Positions 6,463 through 14,599 of a stretch of 64,000 bases of DNA are shown in pieces. Where the stretch lies: assembly GCF_008704795.1 (NCBI RefSeq), contig NZ_CP023690.1, positions 1,866,001-1,930,000 of the forward strand. The letters run 5' to 3'. The first letter of the stretch is position 1; the number at the start of each line of letters is the position of its first letter. Origin of the DNA: Streptomyces spectabilis. Its GTDB lineage: Bacteria; Actinomycetota; Actinomycetes; Streptomycetales; Streptomycetaceae. Both the position numbers and the translations under genes were made by a program. Under the pieces are notes generated by a model. It worked only from the letters and a program-made list of their open reading frames with translations, was not told where the DNA came from and made no database searches.

Positions 6463-7350
6463 TCAGTGGACCACGGACACGATCTGGATCACCGCTTCGA
6501 CGAGCCGCCGGTCCCCGCTCGTGCGGGCGCGGGCGAGCGCCGCGGCCGGGGAGATGCCGCGGGTGCACAGCCGCCACGCGGTCTCCGCGTCCAGCTCCAC
6601 GACGGCGGCGGAAAGACCGGCGTCGGAAAGACCGGCGTCCGAAGAATCGGCATCGGGCAGGGCCAAGGACCAGCGGTCTCCCGTGGCGGTGGCCGTCCAC
6701 GTACCGCCGGACGGGCCGTCGACGCGCACCTGGACCCGGGTGCCGACGGGTGCGTCCGTGTGCCGCAGGGTGTGCGGCAGCGCCCGCATGAAGGTGTCGA
6801 GGACCACGCCGAGGAACCGCGGGTCGGGGTCACTGTCCTGGCCGACGGCGTGGCGGACCTGCTGGCGGTGGGTCCAGAACTCGGTGAACTCGCGCGCGCA
6901 GTCGAGCCACATCGGCGCCGGGTCCGCTCCCGCCCAGGACACCCCCAGCGAGGCGGCGTCGAGGTCCGCGGTCGCGAAGAGGCGGGTGACCTGCGCGCCG
7001 ACCAGTTCCAGGGTGTCGGTGACGGCGGCGGGGCTCACACGCGCCCAGGCATCCACCCATTCCTGGTTGATGCGGTGGATGAACGCCTCAAGGGTCTCGC
7101 CGGGCCCGGGGCGCGGCCCTAGCTCGTGGCGGTCGCGGTCACGGGCGAGGCGCCCGTAGCAGTCACCGACGAGGTGCGCGGCGAGATCCCGTACGGTCCA
7201 GCCCGGTACGGCCTCCCGGTGCCAGTCGGCGGGCTCCAGGGCGCGGAGCGTCGCCAGGAGCGCCGCGTGCTCGGCGGCGAAGAGGGGGCGGGCGTCGATC
7301 GGGGTGCCGAGCCACGGGAGGACGGGGTCGGGAGCGAGCTGGGGGTCCAT
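6463..7350 (-). CDS. Maleylpyruvate isomerase-family, mycothiol-dependent enzyme
   Basis: 295 aa. The N-terminal half matches the DinB-like mycothiol-dependent fold (LLATLRALEPADWHREAVPG, WTVRDLAAHLVGDCYGRLAR with the conserved His-Asp pair). The C-terminal half is the SCP-2-like domain typical of actinobacterial MDMPI proteins. These enzymes use mycothiol as cofactor for isomerisation or conjugation; the substrate here cannot be inferred. The start at 7350 (ATG, MDPQLAPDPVLPW) fits family length. A short internal repeat (DAGLSDAGLS) near residue 250 corresponds to a 15-bp DNA tandem. Divergent to the 7556 gene. Confidence 0.82.
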   Translation of the reverse strand: MDPQLAPDPVLPWLGTPIDARPLFAAEHAALLATLRALEPADWHREAVPGWTVRDLAAHLVGDCYGRLARDRDRHELGPRPGPGETLEAFIHRINQEWVDAWARVSPAAVTDTLELVGAQVTRLFATADLDAASLGVSWAGADPAPMWLDCAREFTEFWTHRQQVRHAVGQDSDPDPRFLGVVLDTFMRALPHTLRHTDAPVGTRVQVRVDGPSGGTWTATATGDRWSLALPDADSSDAGLSDAGLSAAVVELDAETAWRLCTRGISPAAALARARTSGDRRLVEAVIQIVSVVH

Positions 7351-7555
7351 GCCCCCAGCCTGTGTCAGCGGCCGCCGGTCGGCCACTGAATATCGCGTTC
7401 CGGTCATCGGGGCCCGGCGGGGCCGGGGCGCGGTGCGCCGCGCGCATCGGTCGGCCCCGGCTGGGCACCTATACGGCCTGACGCGAACCGGAAGGCCCAC
7501 CGGCCGGAAGGCGCACAGGAAGTCCCACAGGAAGGCCCACAGGGAGGTCCGCCCC

Positions 7556-8566
7556 ATGCCCATCCTCGGCACCTCGCGCCCGCGTGCCCGGCGCGCGGCG
7601 GGTTCGGTCCCGCCGTCTCCCCTGCCACCGCTGCGCGTTCTGCGCCTGCCCGCCGCCGGTCCCGAGGACGTCGTCGTGGACGGGGCAGGGCGGGTGCTCA
7701 CCGGCACGGCCGACGGACGGATCCTGCGCGTCACGCTGCCGTCCCCGGGGCACGGGGGCCGGGTGGAGGAGCTGGCCCGCACGGGCGGCAGGCCGCTGGG
7801 CCTCGAACCGCTGCCCGACGGGCGGCTGCTCGTCTGCGACGCGCACCGGGGCCTGCTGCGCGTGGCCCTTGAGGACGGCGGCCGGGTCGAGGTCCTCGCC
7901 GCCGCGGTCGCCGGGGAGCCGCTGAGGTTCTGCAGCAACGCGACCGCCGCCCCCGACGGCACCGTGTACTTCACGGTGTCCAGCCGCCGCTACGGCCTCG
8001 ACGACTGGCGGGCCGACATCGTCGAGCACGTCGGCACCGGCCGCCTGCTGCGGCTCGCCCCGGGCGGCGAGCCCGAAGTGCTGCTCGACGGCCTGTACTT
8101 CGCGAACGGCGCGGCCCTGGCGCCCGACGCGTCACACGTCACCGTGGCCGAGACCGGCGCCCGCCGCCTCGTCCGGTACTGGCTCACCGGCCCCCGGGCG
8201 GGGCGGAGCGACACCTTCGCGGAGGACCTGCCCGGCTTCCCCGACAACCTGTCGCGCGACGAGGACGGGACGCTCTGGGTCGCCCTGGCCGGGCCGCGCG
8301 AGCCGCTCATCGACCAGCTGCGCCGGGCGCCCGCGGCCGTACGCCGCGCGGCCGCCGCTGCCGCCCTCCGCGTGCCCGTGCCGCCGCGCCGGGTGCTGCG
8401 CGTCATGGCCTTCTCGCCCCGGGGCGAGACCGTGCGTGACCTGGCCCGCAAGGGCGCCGGGTACCGCATGGTCACCAGCGTCGCCGCCCGCGCCGGGACC
8501 CTCGTCCTGGGCAGCCTCGTGGAGCCGGGCATCGCCGTGTGCGCGCTGCCGCCGGGACGGGCCTGA
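7556..8566 (+). CDS. SMP-30/strictosidine synthase-like beta-propeller protein
   Basis: 336 aa. ATG 7556 has GGAGG nine bases ahead (7543-7547). The protein shows successive propeller-blade sequences: LPAAGPEDVVVDGAGRVLTG, RPLGLEPLPDGRLLVCDAHR, LYFANGAALAPDASHVTVAE, FPDNLSRDEDGTLWVALAGP. This order is typical of the SMP-30/gluconolactonase/strictosidine synthase-like superfamily, which hydrolyses lactones or esters at a metal site. No signal peptide, so cytoplasmic. Upstream, 7490-7547 holds three imperfect repeats of a GGAAGGCCCAC unit. Substrate unknown. Confidence 0.82.
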   Translation: MPILGTSRPRARRAAGSVPPSPLPPLRVLRLPAAGPEDVVVDGAGRVLTGTADGRILRVTLPSPGHGGRVEELARTGGRPLGLEPLPDGRLLVCDAHRGLLRVALEDGGRVEVLAAAVAGEPLRFCSNATAAPDGTVYFTVSSRRYGLDDWRADIVEHVGTGRLLRLAPGGEPEVLLDGLYFANGAALAPDASHVTVAETGARRLVRYWLTGPRAGRSDTFAEDLPGFPDNLSRDEDGTLWVALAGPREPLIDQLRRAPAAVRRAAAAAALRVPVPPRRVLRVMAFSPRGETVRDLARKGAGYRMVTSVAARAGTLVLGSLVEPGIAVCALPPGRA

Positions 8567-8598
8567 CGCCTGCGCGGACCTCCGGCACGGCCCTCCAT

Positions 8599-8626
8599 GC
8601 TTGCCGTATCAGCAAGTCTGCTTGCC
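8599..8626 (+). promoter_or_regulatory. Alternating GCTTGC/GCAAG half-sites ahead of flavoprotein gene
   Basis: GCTTGCC (8599-8605), AGCAAG (8611-8616) and GCTTGCC (8620-8626) form two overlapping inverted repeats 45 bp before the 8671 start. The layout looks like a repressor binding site; the regulator is unknown. Confidence 0.35.
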
Positions 8627-8670
8627 CAAACCGCAGGGTTCGGCGCAGGGTCGTCGTGGAGGTGGTCACG

Positions 8671-9666
8671 ATGACCGATCAGCTGAACAGCAGCTATGAC
8701 GTGGTGGTGGTCGGTGGCGGTGCCGCCGGACTGAACGGGGCCCTGATGCTGGCCCGCGCACGGCGTTCCGTGGCGGTGCTCGACGCGGGCGCGCCGCGCA
8801 ACGCCCCGGCCGACGGCGTGCACGGGCTCCTGGCCAGGGAAGGGATGCCGCCCGCCGAACTGCTCGCGCGCGGCCGGGCGGAAGTGCGCGGGTACGGCGG
8901 GCACGTCGCGTCCGCCACCGTGACCGCGGCGACCCGCGACGGAGCGGGCTTCGCGGTGGCGCTCGCCGACGGCCGTACGGTCCGGGCGCGGCGGCTCCTC
9001 GTGGCCACCGGCCTCGTCGACGAACTGCCGGACGTGCCGGGGCTGCGCGACCGCTGGGGCCGGGACGTGCTGCACTGCCCGTACTGCCACGGCTGGGAGG
9101 TCCGCGACCGGGCCATCGGCATCCTGGCGAGCGGGCCGATGGCGGTGCACCAGGCGCTGCTGTTCCGGCAGCTGAGCGACGACGTCACGTTCTTCGCCCA
9201 CACCACGGCCCCGCCGTCCGACGAGGACGCGGAGCGCCTCGCCGCACGCGGCATCCGCGTGGTGGAGGGCGAGGTGGCGGGCCTGGAGGTGGCGGACGAC
9301 CGCCTCGTGGGGGTGCGGCTGCGCGACGGCACGGTGGTCGCCCGCGAGGCGCTCGCGGTCTCGTCACGCATCGTGGCGCGCGCCGGTTTCCTCGCGGCGC
9401 TCGGGCTGCGGGCGACGGAACACCCACTGGGCATCGGCGCGTTCGTCTCCTGTGACGCCACCGGCCGCACCGAGGTGCCGGGCGTGTGGGTCGCGGGCAA
9501 CGTGACCGATCTGTCCGCCCAGGTCGGCGGCGCGGCCGCGGCGGGCGCCGCGACCGGGGCCCAGATCAACGCCGACCTGGTCACCGAGGACACCCGGCTT
9601 GCCGTCGAGGCCCGGCGGAGCGGGGCCCCGGCGGCCGCCGCCACCGTCGGAGCGTCACGGGGGTGA
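8671..9666 (+). CDS. NAD(P)/FAD-dependent, thioredoxin reductase-like oxidoreductase with CxxC
   Basis: 331 aa. Residues about 8-30 carry the FAD dinucleotide-binding motif (YDVVVVGGGAAGLNGALML). About residues 130-136 show a redox-active CPYC (HCPYCHGWEVRD), and near the C-terminus is the second FAD motif (VPGVWVAGNVTDLSAQVGGA). This is the layout of low-molecular-weight thioredoxin reductases and of dithiol oxidases such as GliT/HlmI; the NADPH motif region (AIGILASGPMAVHQALL) lacks the classic GGGdSA, favouring an oxidase-like or unusual partner. The ATG at 8671 has GGAGG eight bases upstream. A hairpin terminator follows. Confidence is high for fold, low for exact reaction. Confidence 0.88.
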   Translation: MTDQLNSSYDVVVVGGGAAGLNGALMLARARRSVAVLDAGAPRNAPADGVHGLLAREGMPPAELLARGRAEVRGYGGHVASATVTAATRDGAGFAVALADGRTVRARRLLVATGLVDELPDVPGLRDRWGRDVLHCPYCHGWEVRDRAIGILASGPMAVHQALLFRQLSDDVTFFAHTTAPPSDEDAERLAARGIRVVEGEVAGLEVADDRLVGVRLRDGTVVAREALAVSSRIVARAGFLAALGLRATEHPLGIGAFVSCDATGRTEVPGVWVAGNVTDLSAQVGGAAAAGAATGAQINADLVTEDTRLAVEARRSGAPAAAATVGASRG

Positions 9667-9675
9667 GGGCGGGAC

Positions 9676-9713
9676 GGGCCGGGCCCCAACCCTTGGCTTC
9701 ACGGGCCCGGCCC
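9676..9713 (+). terminator. Terminator hairpin after flavoprotein gene
   Basis: GGGCCGGGCCC (9676-9686) pairs perfectly with GGGCCCGGCCC (9703-9713) around a 16-nt loop, 10 bp after the stop codon. No T-run, as usual for high-GC terminators. Confidence 0.65.
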
Positions 9714-10003
9714 GGACCGGACCTCACACACTGATCGCCGAACCCGCCCCGAACCCCGCCCGCCGACCACCCATCGCCAATCACCGATCACCGTCACCGA
9801 GTTCGCCCCCCGCCGACCCGCCCGCCCAACCCCCGACCACCTGGCCGAACGCCCCACCCAGGCCCCCTCCCCGCACAAGAGCCACACGCACAGGGCCGCC
9901 CCACACCCTTGCGCGATTGACGAGGTCATGCCACTTTCCTTGCTCGGTACGTCCCCCACGTACCGCGGTACGTCACACGTCACCGTCAAAGGAGACCCCC
10001 CAC
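9714..10003 (+). promoter_or_regulatory. C-rich leader with palindrome upstream of protease
   Basis: No gene is visible. Bases 9720-9900 are strongly C-rich and G-poor on this strand. A 16-bp perfect palindrome, ACGTACCG-CGGTACGT, lies at 9958-9973, with further ACGT units around it, about 30 bp before the protease start codon. It is a plausible operator in the 5' leader. A TTGACG (possible -35) occurs near 9919. Confidence 0.4.
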
Positions 10004-11059
10004 ATGAGACGCACCACCTGTGCGCGCCTCGTCCTGTCCGCCCTCCTCGTCACCGGTTCCCTCGCCGTCGGCGCGCTCCCCGCCGGGGCGCAGAGCGAAC
10101 CGCCGACGCCCTCCCCGGCGCAGCTCAACGCCCTCGACGCCAAGGTCCAACGGCAGTTGGGCGACGACAGCGCCGGTACGTACGTCGACCGGAGGACCGG
10201 GAAGCTGGTCGTCACCGTCACCAGCGAGGCGGCCGCCGAGCGCGCCCGCGCGGCGGGTGCCACCCCCCAGCGGGTGCGGCGGAGCGCCGCCGTGCTCGAC
10301 TCCGCCATGGACGCGCTGGAGTCCCGCGCGAAGATCACCGGCACCTCCTGGGGCGTCGACCCGCGCACCAACCAGATAGCCGTGCAGGCCGACAGCTCGG
10401 TCTCGGCCCGCGACCTGGCCCGGCTGCGCCGGGTCGCCGACTCGCTCGACGGCGCCGTACGCGTCAGCCGCGTGCCCGGCACCTTCCAACGCGAGGTCGC
10501 GGGCGGCGACGCCATCTACGGCGGCGGCTCCCGCTGCTCCGCCGCCTTCAACGTGACCAAGGGCTCCACCCGGTACTTCGTCACCGCGGGGCACTGCACC
10601 AACCTCAGCGCCAACTGGGCGGCAACGTCAGGGGGCGCGGCCGTCGGCGTACGCGAGGGCACCAGCTTCCCGACCAACGACTACGGCATCGTCCGCTACA
10701 CCGACGGCTCGTCCCCCGCGGGCAACGTCAACCTCTACAACGGCGGCCACCAGGAGATCTCCTCCGCCGCCGACGCCGTCGTGGGCCAGTCGCTCCGCAA
10801 GAGCGGCTCCACCACCAAGGTGACCAGCGGCACGGTCACCGCCGTCAACGTCACCGTCAACTACAGCGACGGCCCCGTGCACGGCATGGTCCGCACCACC
10901 GCCTGCTCCGCGGGCGGCGACAGCGGCGGCGCCCACTTCGCCGGGACGGTGGCCCTCGGCATCCACTCGGGCAGCTCCGGCTGCACGGGCACCAACGGCT
11001 CCGCCATCCACCAACCGGTGCGCGAGGCGCTCGCCGCGTACGGCGTCAGCGTGTACTGA
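10004..11059 (+). CDS. Secreted S1-family (streptogrisin-like) serine protease precursor
   Basis: 351 aa with AAAGGAG 9 nt ahead of ATG. Order: a Sec signal peptide (MRRTTCARLVLSALLVTGSL, cleavage after AGA about residue 29), a pro-region of about 140 residues (the alpha-lytic protease prodomain type), then the mature chymotrypsin-fold domain. The catalytic triad is visible: His in FVTAGHCTN, Asp in TNDYGIVRY, Ser in SAGGDSGGAHF. Cys pairs at SRCSAAF/GHCTN and TACSAGG/SGCTG match the two conserved disulphides of streptogrisins. The prodomain acts as a folding chaperone and is removed by self-cleavage. It is probably an extracellular nutrient protease regulated through the upstream palindrome region. 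Confidence 0.95.
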   Translation: MRRTTCARLVLSALLVTGSLAVGALPAGAQSEPPTPSPAQLNALDAKVQRQLGDDSAGTYVDRRTGKLVVTVTSEAAAERARAAGATPQRVRRSAAVLDSAMDALESRAKITGTSWGVDPRTNQIAVQADSSVSARDLARLRRVADSLDGAVRVSRVPGTFQREVAGGDAIYGGGSRCSAAFNVTKGSTRYFVTAGHCTNLSANWAATSGGAAVGVREGTSFPTNDYGIVRYTDGSSPAGNVNLYNGGHQEISSAADAVVGQSLRKSGSTTKVTSGTVTAVNVTVNYSDGPVHGMVRTTACSAGGDSGGAHFAGTVALGIHSGSSGCTGTNGSAIHQPVREALAAYGVSVY

Positions 11060-11109
11060 GGCGTGCCGGACGCCGCACGCGTGCGGCGGTGAGGCGTGGA
11101 CCTGACCCG

Positions 11110-12882
11110 TCAGGCCGTGAGTCGCGCCTCGATCGCCAGGACCTCCTCCGCCGCCCGTACGGCGTCCGGGCAGGCGACGGCGATCAGCCCCCAGTTGCCC
11201 GGCACGGACGTGAGGGCGCGGGCGTACGAGGTGGGGGTGCGGTGGTCGACGAGGCGGCGCAGGCGGGGCAGGTCCATGTCGGACGCGGGGCGGATCACCT
11301 TGGTCGCGGCGGAGATGCCCGCCCCGGTCCCGGCGAGGGCGCCGAGCTCGGTGCGGCTCTCCGCCAGGAAGGCGTGCAGGTAATCGGCGCCGCACGCGGA
11401 GAGGTTCAGGTCCTGCATGGCCACCAGGGGGGTGTCGCCGTAGCGGCCGCCGACGCGGGCGATCGCGAAGTCGACACCCCCGTTGATCAGTCCCCGGCCC
11501 TGGAAGAGCCGCACGAAGTCGGCCATGGCGTGCCGGACCCGCGTGTAGTGGCTCCGGGTGATGCCGAACGCCGCGTGGGTGGACTCGTCGAGGAAGACGT
11601 TCCCCTCCCACATGGTGCCGTTCAGGAACTGCAGGGCCATGCCGTCGGCGAGGGCGCCCGCCCGCACGTGCACGGACGGCGCGAGCAGGAACTCGTGGCC
11701 GGTCACGGCGTGGCGGAGGTAGTCGGCGTGCGCCTCCAGGAGGTAGTCCTCACCGGAGCGGGCCGCCTGGCGGGCCAGCGCCGCGAGCACGTCCGGGTCG
11801 TCGAGGGGCACCCCGACGTGGATGCGCTGTCCCGTGCCGCCCCTGACGGGTTTCAGACATCCCACCCGCAGCCCATGACGCTCCCTCAAGAGCTGTGCAG
11901 CGAGTACGAGTTGGGCTGCGAAGGAGTCCTCAGCGCGGTGCGCGCGGCCGTTCCCGAGCTGCTCGTCGCCCGGGGTGCCCGGCACCCGGACGTCACCTGG
12001 AGTTGTCCGGATCCCGCCGTCCGCGACGGCGTCCGCGGGCTCGCCGTCCCAGAGGACGACGTACCCGGGCAGCCGCGGCACGGCCAGACCGAACACGCGG
12101 TACAGCGGCGTGAGTTCCGTCTCCGCGTCGAGTACGTCGAAGGGGGCACGCCCCGGCGGCACCGACAGGTCGTGCGCCGTGCGGGCGGCGGGGTGCAGGA
12201 CCGCCTTGTGCCCCCACTGCTCGGTGATCTCGGGGGCGTTGGCCTCGACCAGGAGCCGGTCGACCCCCGCGACCCGTTTGAGCCACAGGAGCAGGATCCG
12301 CATCGGCTCGTCGAGCGCGTAGACGCGTACGACACAGGCGGGATCCGCGCGCAGCCGGTCGATCGCCGGGCCGAGGACCCGCGCCCACTGGTCGGCGGGG
12401 CCGTCGGCCAGCCTCAGCAGGGCGTGGCTGAGGTGGAAGTGGTCGTGGTCGGGGACCACGACCACCGGGCGGCCCGCCGCCGCCTCCTTCCAGGGTGCCG
12501 TCCTGCCGATGAGCAGGTCGCCGGTGTGCGCCAGGCAGACCGAGCGGGCCTCCAGGATCGTGGGCCAGTCCTCGGCCGGCTCACCGGCCGCGAGGCTCTC
12601 CAGGGCGCCCTCGAACATGCGCTTGGCCATGGGCGGCGAGTACGCCACGATGCCGGGTCTGTCACGGGCGGCACCGGCCGGGCTCAGCTCCACGCGGGCG
12701 GCGGCCTCGGCCTCGGCCGGCCCCATCCCGAGCAGCCGTCGGCAGATGTGCGCGAGCTCGCGCGGCGCGATGCCCGCCGGGCCGACGTGGAAGCCCGTCC
12801 AGGGCACGACACGGCCGTCCGGCAGGGCGACCTCCCAGCGTTCACGGGCCGGGCGGACCTCCCGGCTCTCCACCGTCGACAC
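11110..12882 (-). CDS. Unrecognised ATP-grasp-like protein (590 aa)
   Basis: GTG 12882 has AGGAGG six bases ahead. The C-terminal half looks like an ATP-grasp fold: Lys344 in CLKPVRGGTGQRI, a Glu-rich hinge at 378-384 (EDYLLEA), then Asp471 and Asp491/Asn493 in GGVDFAIARV and AMQDLNLSACG as Mg-ATP ligands. Residues 1-240 contain Rossmann-like strands (GRPVVVVPDHDHFH, DRLLVEANAPEITEQW), like the pre-ATP-grasp region of amino-acid/peptide ligases such as the PGM1 type. ATP-grasp enzymes join a carboxylate to an amine or thiol. The substrate is unknown; a cupin gene lies 119 bp upstream on the same strand. I cannot name the exact family; a structure-level search would settle it. Confidence 0.75.
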   Translation of the reverse strand: MSTVESREVRPARERWEVALPDGRVVPWTGFHVGPAGIAPRELAHICRRLLGMGPAEAEAAARVELSPAGAARDRPGIVAYSPPMAKRMFEGALESLAAGEPAEDWPTILEARSVCLAHTGDLLIGRTAPWKEAAAGRPVVVVPDHDHFHLSHALLRLADGPADQWARVLGPAIDRLRADPACVVRVYALDEPMRILLLWLKRVAGVDRLLVEANAPEITEQWGHKAVLHPAARTAHDLSVPPGRAPFDVLDAETELTPLYRVFGLAVPRLPGYVVLWDGEPADAVADGGIRTTPGDVRVPGTPGDEQLGNGRAHRAEDSFAAQLVLAAQLLRERHGLRVGCLKPVRGGTGQRIHVGVPLDDPDVLAALARQAARSGEDYLLEAHADYLRHAVTGHEFLLAPSVHVRAGALADGMALQFLNGTMWEGNVFLDESTHAAFGITRSHYTRVRHAMADFVRLFQGRGLINGGVDFAIARVGGRYGDTPLVAMQDLNLSACGADYLHAFLAESRTELGALAGTGAGISAATKVIRPASDMDLPRLRRLVDHRTPTSYARALTSVPGNWGLIAVACPDAVRAAEEVLAIEARLTA

Positions 12883-13001
12883 CAGCAGCCTCCTGACGTG
12901 AGCCCTGCCGCCAGGCACAGGCTGTAGCGGGCGGCGTCCCGTTGTGCGCTGCGTGCTGTGTGCAGTGTTGCCCAGAACATGGCCGTGGGTCACCACGGTC
13001 A

Positions 13002-13553
13002 TCAGGGCATTCGGCGGCCTTTGGCGCGTTGTGCTCCCCCGGCGGCCCGCGCCGCGGTCGCGGCACGGGCGGACCGCCAGTCCGAGGCGTCCAGGAAGTG
13101 CACGTCGTAGCGGTCCTGTTCGGGCAGGAGGCGGTCGAAGGAGTCCAGGCCGTGCTGGATGCGGCCGAGGGACCGGAAGTAGTCGAAGCGGTCGACGCCC
13201 GGCGTGAGCACCGCGAGCAGATCGGCGCCCGCCCCGGCGGCGGCGCCGAAGGCGTGCGGCATCCCGGGCGGCACGACGACGAGCCCGCCGCGCCCGACGG
13301 TCTCGAACGCGCCGTCCAGGTACAGGTCGAGCGCCCCGTCGAGGACGTAGAACAGCTCCGTCGACAGGGCGTGCAGGTGCGGTCGCGCGCCGTCGGCCCC
13401 GTCGGCGAGCGTCAGCCGGTTGACGCCGAGGGAGCCCCCTGTGGCCGCGGCGTCGGCGAGCAGTTCGAAGCCGCCGCCGTGCGGCAGGGGGACGCGCTCG
13501 GCGGTGCCGGGCCGCACGAGCAGGGCTTCGGCGGTGCGCTTGCCATCGGTCAT
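13002..13553 (-). CDS. Cupin-domain protein
   Basis: 183 aa; ATG 13553 with GAGGAG six bases upstream. The cupin core is clear: ARPHLHALSTELFYVLDGAL with two metal-ligand His and a Glu, then GRGGLVVVPPGMPHAFGAAA with the second-motif His. Such single-domain cupins bind a metal and act as sugar isomerases, dioxygenases or sensors. The C-terminal 50 residues (FDYFRSLGRIQHGLDSFDRL) are helical and shared with Streptomyces cupins of unknown function. Divergent from the LysR gene at 13717 with an apparent LysR box between them, so probably its regulatory target; it may be co-expressed with the downstream ATP-grasp gene. Confidence 0.85.
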   Translation of the reverse strand: MTDGKRTAEALLVRPGTAERVPLPHGGGFELLADAAATGGSLGVNRLTLADGADGARPHLHALSTELFYVLDGALDLYLDGAFETVGRGGLVVVPPGMPHAFGAAAGAGADLLAVLTPGVDRFDYFRSLGRIQHGLDSFDRLLPEQDRYDVHFLDASDWRSARAATAARAAGGAQRAKGRRMP

Positions 13554-13662
13554 CGGGGCTCCTCGGGTTCGGTCGACCGCGGTGCGGTCCGCGCGCTCTG
13601 CGCGGAACTCATTCGACCCGGGGAACAAGCCGCGTACCAGAAGCAGTTGTCACCTGCAGAAA

Positions 13663-13675
13663 TCATCGATCGTGA
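13663..13675 (+). promoter_or_regulatory. LysR-type box (T-N11-A)
   Basis: TCATCGATCGTGA is an interrupted palindrome of the T-N11-A type, extended to ATCA-N7-TGAT. It lies in the divergent cupin/LysR intergenic region, 42 bp ahead of the LysR start, as expected for an autoregulatory site. Confidence 0.5.
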
Positions 13676-13716
13676 TGAATCGGCCACAATGGGCCGTCAG
13701 GGGCGGGGGGGGGACC

Positions 13717-14583
13717 GTGGAACTGCGTCAGCTCCAGTACTTCGCCGCGGTCGCCGACGAGGGCGGCTTCAGCCGGGCCGCCGAGCGGCTCGGCATCGTC
13801 CAGTCGGCGGTGAGCCAGCAGGTGCGCCGCTTGGAGCGCGAGCTGGGGGTGCGGCTCTTCCGGCGCACCACGCGGCACGTCGAACTCACCGGCGCGGGCG
13901 AGCGCCTGCTGCCCGAGGCCCGCGCGGTGCTCGCCGCGGCGCGGCGCACCCGCCAGGTCGCGGCCGACCTCGCGGCGGGCGGGGCGCCGCTGCGCCTCGG
14001 CACCGTGCAGGGCCCCGGCGACCGGATCCAGCGCCTCCTCGCGGACCTCGCGGCCGCGGCGCCCGGGCTCCCCGTCCGGCTGCGGCGCCTGGGGCTCGCG
14101 GAGCGGCTCGCCGCGGTGCGCTCCGGCGAGCTGGACGCGGCCCTCGTCCGGGCGGCGGCCACGGCCCCCGGGCTCGAACTCCTGCCGGTGTGGAGCGATC
14201 CGCTGTACGTGGCGCTGCCCGCGGCGCACCGGCTCGCGGGCTCCTCGGCGCTGCGTGTCGAGCAGCTCGGGGAGCTGCCGCTGCGCCTCGCGCCGCGCGA
14301 GCAGAACCCGCCGTTCCACGACCTGGTGACCGGTGCGCTCCGGGCGGCCGGGGCCGAGCCGCCGCTCGGGCCGCCCTTCACCACGCTCCAGGAGACCCTG
14401 GCCGAGATCGGCGCGGGCGCCCCGTCGTGGACGGTCTTCTACGAGGTGGCGGGGGTGCCCTCGTTCCCGCGCGTGGCCGTGCGACCGCTCGCCGCCCCGG
14501 CCGTGACGACGTACGTGGCGATGCCTCCGGGGGCGCCGGGCCCCGCGCTCCGGCGGCTTCTTGAGGTGCTGCCCGCGCGGTGA
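13717..14583 (+). CDS. LysR-family transcriptional regulator
   Basis: 288 aa. N-terminal winged helix MELRQLQYFAAVADEGGFSR followed by AAERLGIVQSAVSQQVRRLE is the canonical LysR DNA-binding domain; residues 90-285 are the periplasmic-binding-like effector domain. I chose GTG 13717 because the protein begins exactly at the family start and because the alternative ATG at 13675 lies inside the LysR box. It is divergent from the cupin gene and likely regulates it, with the effector being a substrate or product of the cupin/ATP-grasp pathway. Confidence 0.9.
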   Translation: MELRQLQYFAAVADEGGFSRAAERLGIVQSAVSQQVRRLERELGVRLFRRTTRHVELTGAGERLLPEARAVLAAARRTRQVAADLAAGGAPLRLGTVQGPGDRIQRLLADLAAAAPGLPVRLRRLGLAERLAAVRSGELDAALVRAAATAPGLELLPVWSDPLYVALPAAHRLAGSSALRVEQLGELPLRLAPREQNPPFHDLVTGALRAAGAEPPLGPPFTTLQETLAEIGAGAPSWTVFYEVAGVPSFPRVAVRPLAAPAVTTYVAMPPGAPGPALRRLLEVLPAR

Positions 14584-14599
14584 CGGGGAGCGGGCCGCT

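Noticed and set aside
9928..12927. Very long plus-strand open frame of 999 codons across the protease and ATP-grasp genes
   Set aside because: Arg/Pro/Gly-rich shadow frame with no known motif; the protease frame and the opposite-strand gene explain the DNA.
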